From Camarhynchus parvulus (lineage: Eukaryota > Chordata > Aves > Passeriformes > Thraupidae), in assembly GCF_901933205.1 (NCBI RefSeq), contig NC_044572.1:59616965-59680964 (forward strand): DNA of 64,000 bases, given 5' to 3'. Below, piece after piece: positions 1-12,800 of this stretch (the first letter of the stretch is position 1; each line of letters opens with the position of its first letter). The notes beneath the pieces were generated by a model. The model was not told the origin of the DNA. It did no database searches and saw nothing but the letters and a program-made list of their open reading frames with translations. The position numbers were made by a program, and so were the translations under genes.

Positions 1-624
1 ATGTGGTCAGCTGTATGCAGTTTTCATAACAGAGGTGGATTACAAATTAATTGGTCACCTTTGGAAAGCCTGCAGTAGTCTCATTTTAAGATTATTTTGT
101 GCTTCTGAGAGGCAGTAATGTCTGAGGTTTTTTAAAACCCTGTACATTTTTAGTTTTGTAACTTGACATTGATATTAAGCTCCATTAAAATTAGTAATGA
201 TGTGCCACAAAAAAATAAGGAGTTAGGATCTGCTGCTGTTTTATAGGCAGGAGTAGTATTTTTAGATGTTTCTCTGTACTGTTTAACTATAGGTGATGAG
301 TAAAACCCTTGTTTTTTACTGAGTACATTTCTAAAAGATTTTGTAGTGAATGGTGAAATTGCCATTGACAGCAGGTAAAGGGATTCAGAATATCTAGTTT
401 TGTTTTGATTTTTTTTGTGAAAGGTTGAAGGTTGCCTTGTAAAGTTTTCTGGATTTCTTTCTTGCCTTAGTTGAGGGATATGTGTGTCTGAAGCAGAAGT
501 TCATATCATATAATCAGTGGCTTTTGTTTAGGTGGTGTTTGAAAAAGTGCCAGAAGAAGATTAATATTTCCATTTAGAAGTTGGCAGAAGTTCATCTTAA
601 CAGATACTGGTTTTCCTGTTATAG

Positions 625-853
625 ACTCACAGTGATTGATTCAGATGGAGCAGCCAACTCCACCATTGCATCTCTGACTGTCAGCAAGCCAGTGGATTAC
701 CCACCTATTGCTAATGCAGGACCGAATCAGGCAGTCACTTTGCCCCAGAACTTCATCACACTGAATGGAAACCAGAGCAGTGATGACCATGAAATTGTCA
801 GCTATGAGTGGTCACTTAGTCCCAAAAGCAAAGGCAAGGTTGTAGCAATGCAG
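625..853 (+). CDS. KIAA0319: KIAA0319 in-window exon 1 (PKD end + PKD start)
   Basis: The acceptor is TGTTATAG and the donor CAG|GTATGT. The first base completes a split codon (R/K) and the exon ends in phase 0. It encodes LTVIDSDGAANST, the last strand of one PKD, then PPIANAGPNQAVTLP, the start of the next. Confidence 0.92.
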
Positions 854-3800
854 GTATGTGTATTTCTCCTTTCATAGGATTGAAAAGCTCTTTTATTTTT
901 GCCTCTAACATGAGCAAACACCTAAATAACTGCTCAGAAGCACTGAAATAGCTAGAGTTATGTTTTGTTTTTTTTTTGTTTTTCTCTCAGATGTGTTCAG
1001 CTCTTATTTTATATACTACTTTTAACTCCCTTTCATATTTTTTTTAATTATTTGGGGCCAAACAAACTTACTTGTTCCCTGGTGGTTTGGAAAGACTTCA
1101 AGATCACATTGTCTGTCCTTGAACCCTAGAAGCTGTTTCACAGACTCCCATCTTTTGAGGCTCTGGGCAGGCTGAAAACTGGTTGTAGGAGAATGTGGGG
1201 ATGGTCAGAGTTTTCTTGTAACACTTTCTCCTGGAGAGAGTAGAACTCAAATAGAAACTTCATTTTCTGAGTGAAAGATGACAAGACCTATTGGCGGTGT
1301 TTATGCAGCCATGCTCTGTGGTGGATTTTTATCCTCACTAAAACATGGGTTTCCAGTGAGGGCTTACAGAATTTATTATCTTATTTTCATGACTGTTTCT
1401 GTTGTTGTTGTTGTTTTGGGTTTTTTTAATCTGAGAAGTTAATAAATATTTTCATTGGACTTGCATTTGTTAAGTTGGAGATTCTTACAGTTCTGTAGGT
1501 GGTTGAGATAATTAATGCAATGAATCCAGCTGAAACTCAGGGGCCATTATTCATGAGACTTGATTTCTGCCATGTTGGCAAATGCTTTAGACCTTCAGAA
1601 CTGAAAAGAGATCACTGTAGATCTATTCAGGAAAGAAGTAATATTATTAATGCAAGACTACAGTGTAGAGGAAATTAAAAATTATGGAAGGACTTACAGC
1701 ATGATGACTTTTTCTGATCATTCACCAAGACAAAAGCTTTCCAAAAGCACCCAAGCAAACTGAACTTGTAGGTTTTGAGAGCTGTTCAATCTTAGAGCAA
1801 CCTTTCTGAAGGAAGGAAATGACTTTTTGAGATATCCAATGGATTCACTGGGTATTTAATGTGGAAATGCAAGTGCATGTTACAGTTTCTTTTCAACAGA
1901 CTAGTAATCCTTTTCATGTGCCTGAAGCTGAGGATCACAGAATCATAGAATGGTTTGGGTTGGAAGGGACATTGAAGATCACCTTGTTCCAACACCTTGC
2001 CATGGGCAGGGATGTCACTCACTAGACCAGATTGTTCAGGGCCCCATCTAGTTTGGCCTTAAACAGTTCCAGTGATGGAGTATCCACAGCTTCTCTGGGC
2101 AACCTGTGCCAGTGCTTCACCACCTTCTGAGTAAATAATTTCTTCTAATATCTAATCTAAGCCTGCCCTCTTTCACTTTGAAACTATTCCCTCTTGTCTT
2201 GTCACTATCTACCCATATGAAAAGTCCCTCTCCCTTCTTTTATAAGCCTCCTTTAGGTACTGTGAGACTGCAATGAGGTCTGTCCAGAGCCTTCTTTTCT
2301 CCAGGCTGAACAACCCCAACTTTCTCAGCCTTTTTTTGGTGTACCAGCCCTCTGACCCATCTTCATGGCCCTTCTTTTGACCACGCCAGAGGATGCTGGT
2401 CTGTGGTGTATTATATGATATCTACTGTTAGAATGCAATGTAGCAAGTACCTCTCCTGATTGGTTAATCATTTATCAAGTCTCTGTTCTTATTGTCATCT
2501 TTATCCAAAAGAAAAAAAGAAAGCCAAACTTATTTGCATTATGATTTGGTATTCCTCATATGAGAGATGCACAAATGTTCATTTTATTAGCAAAAGGACC
2601 TATAGCTGGGCCCAGTCATTTTATGACTTCTATAGGTATCAGCAAATGCTGCTGGAAGAGTAAACTCAGAACAGAGTTGTCTTGTTTAATATGGGGGGTT
2701 TTTCCATAACCCTATTTGTCTGGGTTCAAGTCAAACTTGGTTTTGCATTTAACAGTTTTTGTAAGTACTAAAGGATGTCATTATGTTTGGTTTTAAAATA
2801 TCCCTAAGGAAATGGAATAAGCTGTAGGAATTTTCACCAGTGTTTAATTTCCTAATTGAGAATGGTAGTGCTCCATGTGTTTCACAATTATTGTTGTGGA
2901 GATGTGATGTATGCAGTGGTTATACCAATGGAAGAAAGTAGGATTTATTGCCTATAGATATTTCTCTGGGTTGGTAGGAAGAGTTGGAATAGTGAACACA
3001 TTACCTCTGTCTGTGTGCCAAATTTTAAGCCTCCTTTTTATCTGCAAGGTGCATAACTCCTTGCTCAAACACTGTATTTATGACTTTAAGCATTTCTTTT
3101 TCCTTACATTTGCTCTGTAAGATCTTTCATTACCCACAAGCATTTCTGTTTTGTCTCGTGCCCTGTCCTTGCCGATGCTGCGAAGGGAGTGCGGACGCCG
3201 TACCTGCAGCTCTCTGCAATGCAGGAGGGAGATTACACCTTCCAGCTGACTGTGACAGACTCTGCACGGCAGCGCTCCACGGCTGAGGTGACACTGATCG
3301 TGCAGCCTGGTAAGTCAGTGCAGGCATGGCTGGCTGCCTCAGGGCTGGCCCACCCTGCTGCCTTGACTCCAACACCTCGTCTCCTCGCATTGTACCACTG
3401 ATATGGCGGCCCCAGTGCCTGGTACCCCTGCAACAAGGACTTGTCCACCTCCATTTTCTGTCAAAGCAGGCAGTTAAGTGTAGAATCAAATGTAGAATCA
3501 AACAAAATCCAGGTGGTGATCCTGAGGGCTCACACCAGCCTGGTTATGGAAGGCAACAAAGGTCTGTTTGAATCTGCTTCTAAAACCCAAATTGTAACTC
3601 TTGAGTTTAATGTCCTACAGAGTCTGTTTTGGAAGCTGCTCAGAGTATCAATCAGTGCTTTGCTCAGTTTTGTTATTGTTTTGCAATTCTCCTGCAAGAG
3701 TCCTTGTGTGATTTGAATTCACTTAAACAAATTGCCTTGTGTTTCCAAGGAAGAAGTGTCAACCAAGGACTTTTCGAAAGCTATGTCTTTCACATGTTTA

Positions 3801-6800
3801 TTTAGGTTTGGGAGCCAAATGATGAATAAGCCAAAATGATCTGGGCCTCGTGATTTTTTAATGCCTTTTTTTTCACAGTATGTTTGCCTTTTACATCCCC
3901 AGTAGCCTTTTCTGCCCCTGTGCAGGTCTCATATTCCACCATGCAGAAATGTTTTATCTTCCTGTTGCTGCTTAATATGCATCCTTTGTAGTTTATCCCT
4001 TCTGGGGCAACTTTACAGCAGTCATTCACTGCAGAAACAAGAACATGAATTGGAAGTGTGGTGTGTGGTGGTGCCTTTTAGAACCCGTTACAGTGTGGAG
4101 TTAGAAAGATGCTGTTGCTGAAGTCAGGCTCAAGGGTAAATGAATATACAGAAAAATGATAGCATTGCCAGTTTTACAATGTCACAAAAGAAGAGGCTGA
4201 AAACAGAGTAGCAGGTTATGTTTCTTTGCTAAATTCTCAAAGGCTCTCAATTGGCAGTAACTTAGTGGCCTTGAGCAGCAGAGAGAAGGAGTCAGTATCT
4301 TCTGTGAGGGCAAAGAATCATATTTGTGTGGGAGGTTTTGAAAGGGGTGGAGTGGTAGAACCAGGAGAATACCCCTCATTTTTTATGACATTTTATATAA
4401 TGCATTGAGCATGCAGCAAGATTTTTGGGAGTGTGACTGTGCCTTCAGCTAGAACTATGAAAAAGGGAAGTACTTGATGTGGGATTTGTGATCCCACTTG
4501 CTGTGGGATTTGGCTTGCTGCAGAGTGGGCCTCCCACCTGCTGGCTTGTGCATGTCATACTTGTGCTTTGTACCTTTTGAGCCAATATATCAAATTTTTA
4601 TTAAAATACCCAATGTAAAATCTGATTGGCAAGCCTTGCCAGTGACTACCTCAAAAATGTCATACACTAAATACTAATTTTGCAGAAAATAACAGTCCTC
4701 CAGTAGCAGTGGCTGGCCCTGACAAGGAGTTGACCTTCCCAGTAGAAAGTACTACACTGGATGGAAGCAAAAGCCAAGATGACCAAGGCATTGTCTTCTA
4801 TCACTGGGAAAATATCAGGTATCGAAAGACTTTACTAATCCTTAGTAAAACAGAGAACAAAGTGAAAATGGTTGAGTCTAGAGCCTCTTATCCAATCATG
4901 TTGAATGATGAATCATGAATTATGTTTGAAACTTGTTTTCAGGACAATCCCACTTGGGTAAGTAATAGTGTAAGAAATAGCAATTTTAAGCTGAACTCGA
5001 AAAGCTCAGACACTCTCTGCCTATGTTTTGCAATGTTTCATTCTGAGGCCTACTTTTATAAAATTAAGAGAAAATGACAGGAACTTCTGTGTCTCCTGTT
5101 AAAAAGCAAGTAGCAGACTTGGGTTGCATCCTGTAATATACGAAATTTTCCATTTGTGCTCAGAACTAGGGTTTTTCAGTTACTTGTTTATTGAACAGTA
5201 AAGTGTCAGTCACTTTGCCCTGAACTTCCAGTAATGGGTGACTAAATCACTCTTGAATGATAATTGAAAATATTTTACAAAATCTTATAACTGTATGTTT
5301 ATGTGCAAACCTAACTGATCCTTACTAAAAGGGCAAGGTATTTTACTCGTGCAGCTGCTGTTCTTGGTACAAGAAGAGTTATGCTGGCAGACAGTATGGG
5401 TTGTGAGTGGCTCTTAGAGCAATTTAATTTGCATGAAGTAGCTGTTAGTTATAGTTCTACTTTCATGCTGTCATGAGCTAGAACCGTGGTGAGGTTGAAC
5501 TTCTGGGGGGTGTTTTCTACTCTTCTGATAGGTAAGGATATTTGCTTGGGTGCTTTGAATGTCTTGAGAAAAGGTATTAAGGAATTCTCTAAACTAAGCT
5601 CATGTCTCAAATGGTTCTTTAGCCATCAGTACTTATAGCAGTAATAGAACTGTAACACACAGAATCAAAAGGCCTGAGCAATGCTGCTGAAGTCACAGTT
5701 TGGCTGGCTGGGCACAATTATTTTTGTGAGATGTTTTGTTTCAGTGGGCCAAGCTCTGTACAGATGGAAAACGCTGACAAGGCAATAGCAACTGTGACTG
5801 GTCTCCAGGTTGGCACCTATCACTTCAGGCTGACTGTGAAAGACCAGCAGGGCTTGAGCAGTGCATCTGTGCTCTCCATTACTGTGAAGGAAGGTAAGCC
5901 TGGCTGCTGCCTCTTAGGGCAAGGCGGGCAACTGGACACTTCATTCAGTTGCTGGTGAAATGTTAAGGAAATCAGAACAGAAAGGTGTAACATATTTGGT
6001 GTTATATTTCAAATATGTTTAAGAAAACTGCTCTTTTGTAGTGTAGTAGTAATAATTAATTTCCTTTGAAGAATTAATTTCCTTTGTTGCAAGCTGTTTC
6101 AATGTTCAATATATACAAAATTAGTTATAATAAACATGCTCCAAAATAATATTTTTGACAATTGTATGTCTACATCATTAAGAAGATATTTTTTTATTTT
6201 GTCTTTGAAATTAAACTTTGAGCAGAAAAGCAGTTTTACAGTGGATTTTAAAGTAACATCCAAGAAGTGACATCTCAGTGAACCAGGTTCCACTTAAAAA
6301 TTTAATTTTTTTTTTGGTGGTGTGTTCTTGTGATGGGTTTATTTTTGTTGGGGTTGTTTGGTTGGGTTTTTTTTTAATTATTCAGAGAAACAGTTGCTGT
6401 AGTGTGGGGTGTTTTACATTTTGTGGGTTTTTTTCCCAACATGCAAGCTGTAGAAGAGGCTTTAGGATAATCACAGTATCATAGAGTGGTTTGGGTTTGG
6501 AGGGACCTTGAAAATCATCTTGTTCTAAACCTCCTGCCATAGGCTGGGACACCTTCCACTAGACCAGGTAGCTCAAAGCCCCATCCAGTCTGGCCTTGGA
6601 CACTTGCAGGGATGTGTTGCCTTCAGCAAGCCCAGGATCCAGTTGGCTTTCTGGACTGCAAGTGCACATTGCTGGGTCGTGCTGAGCTTCTTGTCAGTCA
6701 ACACCCCAAGTCCTTCTCTTCAAGGATTAGAGGCATTATGCTGACTATTCCCAATCTAGTCTCTGCCCAATTTATACTTGGGATTGGCATTGCTGTGACC

Positions 6801-9800
6801 CATGTGCATCTTGGAGAAGAAGCTAGAGTTTGTTTTACTCATGTGCAACATTGCTTGACCTGTTTCAGAGTTTCAGTTAGTGTTCAGTTAGAAGTATGTG
6901 GCAACAGGTCTGCCCAAATGTGTCCATGGTCTTGTTTGTGCTGTGAAGTGTAGCCACAATAAAGTTCTGTCTACAGGCACGGGTTTAATATTAAAAATAC
7001 ACAGTTTTCCAATAACCTAGTTTAGTCAACTGATTTTACTTGGAAGAGGCACAACCTTGGGCTGTTAACAGACAACACCCTTGAGATCTGCCTGGGATTG
7101 ATTATTTATGTCCAGCTGTTTGTGTACAGTGAGGTATTTCACTCAGCCCCACAGCTTCCTTGAGCCCTGGCTTACTGGTTGTGTTCTGAAAAAAATCAGT
7201 GATGTCTAGTTTCTGAAAAGAGAACATGTTCATCCTTCTTTGGCTTTTTTTCACCATATGCCCAATGCATGCCTTTAGTTCCACTGCTAGTGGTGAGCAA
7301 AAAACATTTGGGAATTACTCTTACTCTTGAGTTTCCTGATTGCATTTTGCCCAAATACAGGCATTTTGAAGATACAAGATCTTGCACAAGCTTCTATTGG
7401 GTAATAAGTGATTTTCCAGATGAAAAGGTCCCAGCATGGTGATCTCACACTGTGCTGTGTTTCTAAATAGGCAGAAAATCTTTTTGCTTGACAGAGAAGA
7501 TTGGATGCTTAAGTTATTGTGAGACTGTAAATAGAATATCCCACAATGCTTTTTGAAAAAGATCTTTCTCCTCAACTGCAATATGCTCAGAGCCAGATTT
7601 TTTATGCCCACTCATCCTTTCCCTGTAGCTTTGATATGAGGTTCTGTTGTTATTGTCTGTAATTGTCAGGTAAAGAATTGCAGTGTGGGTGTATTGGCAA
7701 TGGCATGTCACATGTTTTGAAAGCAAATCCTTCTCCACTATTTTTATGGCTAGAAAACAACAGTCCACCCCAGGCACATGCTGGTGGGAAGCATGTTCTA
7801 GTGCTTCCAAACAACTCTGTTACCTTGGATGGCTCAGGGTCTGCTGATGACCAGGGGATTGTGTCATATTTGTGGATTCGGGATGGTCAAAGCCCAGCAG
7901 CTGGGGTAAGTTTCTTGAAGGTTGTAATGTAATTTGGCTTTTGTTATGCACGTAACTGCAGGAGGGAGAGCGGGTATGGCCCATAAGATGCTGTCAGGTG
8001 TGCTGCCTGTTTCTGGTTTGTCTCTCCTGCTCTCTGTAATGCTGTAGTTCAAGAGGCTGGTGATGTTTTCAGTACAGCTAGAGAACATAGTAACTAAGGA
8101 CTGCAGCAATGCAGAGTAATTGGTGATAGTATGAAACTAATGTGTTTGAGAGAAAAATAAAATCTGAAATCCAGATATTCCAAGGATTCCAAGGAGGAAG
8201 GGTCTGAGAGAGCAAGTACCAATAAAGATTAAGGAATCCTGCCTGGTAGCATATGAGGTAAAGTTTAAGGTAAAAATGGTATTACATGTGTAGGCACCTT
8301 CCCTGGCAGACGATTAGGGCAGGGAATTCTGCTCTCTGAGTGGGGCAGACAGCAGAAATACCTGAGGATAAACTTCAGTTATGTGTCAGCTAGTAAAACT
8401 GGGTTTTTTCCCTATTTGCAAAATGTTTTGTGGACAGCTCTTTGGTCTCAAGGAGATCAGCAAGATCAGTAAATTAGCAAGTACTGGGAGAGGAGAAGAA
8501 GCAAAGTCATAAAAAAAAAACTTTTAGAAGCGATTCACATGAGTCTGTAAGAATTGAAAAGGTTTAGCTTAAATATAGCTGGCAGAGTTGATAGTTGAAA
8601 ATGCATGAACTCCAAGAAGAAGAAATTAGGAGTTAAGGAAGCAGAACTAAGGATACCAGAATAAAATTGAGAAATAATAATGTAACTGTCTTGGATTTTC
8701 AAGAAGATGAGTCCTTCAGATTGTCAGCTGTTCTCTCTTTGGGTATTCTTAATGAAAATATCCATAGTGTGCAGACATCCTCATTAAATGTCACTTCCAA
8801 ATTTCATTACTCTGCTATAAACTGTGGGTAGGTCACATTTGTCCCAAAAGTCAAAGCAAGAGCACACAGCATCATACCAGATAGCTGACTTGATAATGAA
8901 AACTGCAAATGAAATCTTTCTCTGAGGGTGTAACTATTCTGGACCTTGTTTTTGCAGGATGTGATCCATGGCTCAGACCACGAGGCAGTACTGCAGCTAA
9001 CTAACCTTGTGGAAGGAACCTATATTTTCCACTTGAAAGTGACAGATGCTAAGGGAGACTCGGATGTTGATTCAGCAACTGTTGAAGTGCGGCCTGGTAT
9101 GACAATTAAAAGGTCATCGACATGTTGTGAATACCACATCTTTGTTCTCCTCTTCACTTATTTATTCAGATGTTGATGAGAATCTCTCAAGTTAAAACAC
9201 AGAGCAAACAGGTCTCTCTCTTTCTGCCTTCTTACTGTTCTGTGACTAGGCCCAAGTGTGTTAAAAGGTGACATAAGGATTCTTAGCTACTACCGTTGCC
9301 ACAGTTAGGACCATAAATAAATAAAAATTATACCTACTAGTTGATATTTTCATTAGGCTTTTGTTGCTTCTCATTAATCTTTGGGTTTTTTTGTTTCTTT
9401 TTCTGGTTGTTAATTAGTTTGGCCAATAGAAAGAGATGGGAGCTGACCATTAAATTTAAGTACAAATGCTGCTGTTTGATGGTTGAAAGTGTGGCTTTGT
9501 TTGTTTTTCTCCTTTCATCCTGAAAGACCAAAAAATTCCTCAAAGAATTTCAGGGGGTTGTAAATGCAGGTGAAATAGCTAAGTGATGGAAGTTGAAGTC
9601 TCAGGAAAAGAATCTGAAATTTTGGGTCTGTCAGAGATACCTTGTTTATCTGGCTTCTGGGCAATGATAATGGTAGTCATAGTAATTGGATTCTGATTCT
9701 CATGAGATATCTGTGAAGTTTGTTTTGTTTGCAAGGCCCTCAAGAAATTCAAGCACCATACAACAGAAACCTCAGTTTGTAAGGGTAGGCAGGGTAAACA

Positions 9801-12800
9801 TACCTGATGTTTCTCAAATTTACCATCCTCATTTAGACTTGTTCACTGTCTTGCATGCTACAATACGAGTCCCTCTTTGGCTCCCTTTTCCTGAATTGTC
9901 AGCAGTAGATTACTAGCAGGGAACTTGGTAATTGGACTCATCTAGTTCTTACCTCTGACTTTAAGAAGGCAGCATTTAGGAGAGCAGAAGTTGCTCTTCT
10001 GCACAGAAATGTGTAAATGCTGGAAGTGCACCCTGAAGTACTTTATTTTTATTGATAAGATGGGTTACTATCTTAGGACCCACCAGGTGTGTTTCATAGA
10101 TAATGTGACAAAATAAACTGAGTACTTCTCTAAGAACACAAAAGAGTTGGCTTATCAGTGATGGGGTCTTATGCAGAAAACTATAGTGTTAATAAATACT
10201 TTCAAGTCCTGCATGTTGCTACTGAAATACTTGCCAGGCTCTGAAGGAATAGCATGTTCTTCTTCTGTCAGATCCCAAAAGGAATGGTCTGGTGGAGCTG
10301 ATCCTGCAGGTTGGAGTGGGACAGCTAAGTGAGCAGCAGAAGGACACTCTGGTGAGACAGTTGGCTGTACTGCTAAATGTTCTGGATTCAGATATCAAAG
10401 TTCAGAAGATACAAGCCTACTCGGATATAAGGTACAAAGATGTCCTGTTGTGCCAGAAAGACTTGTGATTTACTTTGCCTCTCTCACTGCTCATAATTAG
10501 TTGCAAAATAATCTTTCGTAAGATGACAAAAAATGCTATACTTCTCAACAGAATATACTGTAAAAGGTGAATTTCTTGGTAGAAGGTAGAAAATTGATGA
10601 AGTAAACTCTGTAGAGGCTCAGAACTGCTGTGTTTTGTTTTAAAAAAATCCCATTTCTTCTGTACAAGTTTTTTCTTTTTCCTTTAAAGAAAGTCTATGC
10701 ATATTTCAGTGTCTTTGTTCCATACAGTGCTGCTGTTTTTTCCAAATGTTGGATGGAGTGAGATAAACAGACTTTCTCACAGTGAAGCATTTATTGTATT
10801 TCAGAATAATGTTCCAGCTCTGTTTAATCAAACCTATTTTATTTCCCCTTTTTTTTCTACTTCTTCTCCATGGTTTTGATATTCTTAATATTTTATAAAC
10901 ATTTTCCCAGGTAACTGGTGATGAAAATCCATTTTTTGGCACAGAAAACTCCACAGTGGATTCTCTTAAATGGGGTATTTTACCGTGAAGAAGAAATACT
11001 CCCTCCACTTGGTGTAGAATGCTAGAGATGGCTGTGTATACCCTGAGAAACTTGTCAGCATGATTGGTAGAACCTGTTTACATGAGTTAGCTTTAAATTA
11101 CTTGTCAACCACTTTGTAATTTAGAACCCATTTTGATGTTTGTTTAGCTTTTGGGGAGCTTCTTAAAATTTAAAAACACAGTGTGGAAAGTCTACAATTT
11201 ATAGCTATGATATTTTTAATCACAGCTTTTCAAATTAAAATGTTCCCTGAAGTGTCTGATACAGGACGACCCACCCAACTTACAAGTTGTGGATGACAGG
11301 GCAGGAGGGCTTCCACATGAAGTTCTCTGCATCCCTTGCGTCTGAGCTTTTTCTTCTATTAAATTCAGTTTCCTAAATTTAGTGAAATTGCTTCAGAGTG
11401 TTTTGTGACAGGCTTTATATGACAGTGGAGAAAGCAAATGTATACATACTTAAAGCAAAAGTCAGGAAGACCAAGGAGGAATTATATTTGCTGTTATCCT
11501 CCTCTGTCTTCTGTGAAACTGAGAATCCCAAGAACTGCTGGTGTTCCCAGCTCAGAATGAAGATCAGTTGAGTGCTCCACAGACAGAGTTCCCTAATCTT
11601 TATCAGTGGTGATGTTGGCTTTCCAGAAGCAAGAAAGACTAAACGCTATATGCCTTTATTGCTGAACAAAAGTGGTCTGTGACAGCAGTCCTGACTTTAG
11701 CTGTGCTTTCTGCAGCACCGCAGTTGTGTTCTACGTGCAGAACGGGCATCCTTCCACGGTGATCAAGGCATCAGACGTCTCACGGACTCTGCACGTGCAG
11801 CTTTTGAAACAGAAGGCTGACTTCCTGCTTTTTAAAGTCCTGCGAGTTGACACGGCTGGTATGTTCTGGGTTGTGCTTGCCCAGCTCAGAACTTTGCAGA
11901 CATTTGGCTAACACAGCACCTGGAAACACTGCATGAAGTCTTTCTGTCTGCCATCTGGTGTCTGGGCTTGGTGGGTGTAGCTTTACAAAAGATGATGTTG
12001 AGGACAATACTTAAAATGCTTCATGATTTGTGGTAGGTAGACTGGTGTCAGTCACTCTTAAAAGACGTCATCTGTATCAGCAGGCAAAAGCACATCTTAA
12101 TCTGGTCTGCATCAGGAAGGCCTGTGGAATGAGGATAAAGATACCTTAAAGGTATATTTAAGGATGATGAGATTATGAGGATTAAGATACCTTTTCTTAC
12201 AAGATATGCAAAACTTAATATAGCCATAAAGTAGATATGTGTCATGTCTATGCTTCCTTCAGGGCTTTTAGTGTCCAGTAAATAGGCTTGTAATCTAACT
12301 TCTTGTCTGCCTGTATCAGGCAAAATGGGTGATATCAGTGTTACCACCTAGTCTTCCAAGCTTTGCAATATACACAGGCCACTGGGGTTTCCTATAATGA
12401 ACTCTTTATTTTGCCCAAAAAGATACTTGAACTTCTAAGCTTATTTTAAGCTTCACTAGTAATGTCAACCCTTTATGATCCTTAGGTATTACAGACACAA
12501 CTTCTCCATAATTTAAAATCAGGACACAACAATTCAAGTACAAACAAAGTAAGCAAGCTCTGGTGATAAAATAGTCACTGATTGTGCAGTAAATTCTGTC
12601 TCTATTTACTGGTTGAGAAGGTTGTTGTTCTATTATAAATATACTCTGATTACATTATTTTTCTGCAGAGCTACCAGTCTGCTAGATTGTAGATCTGTTT
12701 GAAACATAACCCCAAAGGAAAGGGAGTTTCAAAACATATCACAGTGTTATGAGCCAGATGGCTTGCCACCAATCTAGTCTAACATTAAGAGAATGGATGA

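Noticed and set aside
6612..6953. 113-codon plus-strand open frame
   Set aside because: It lies mostly inside a CR1 fragment, antisense to it, and is not a gene.
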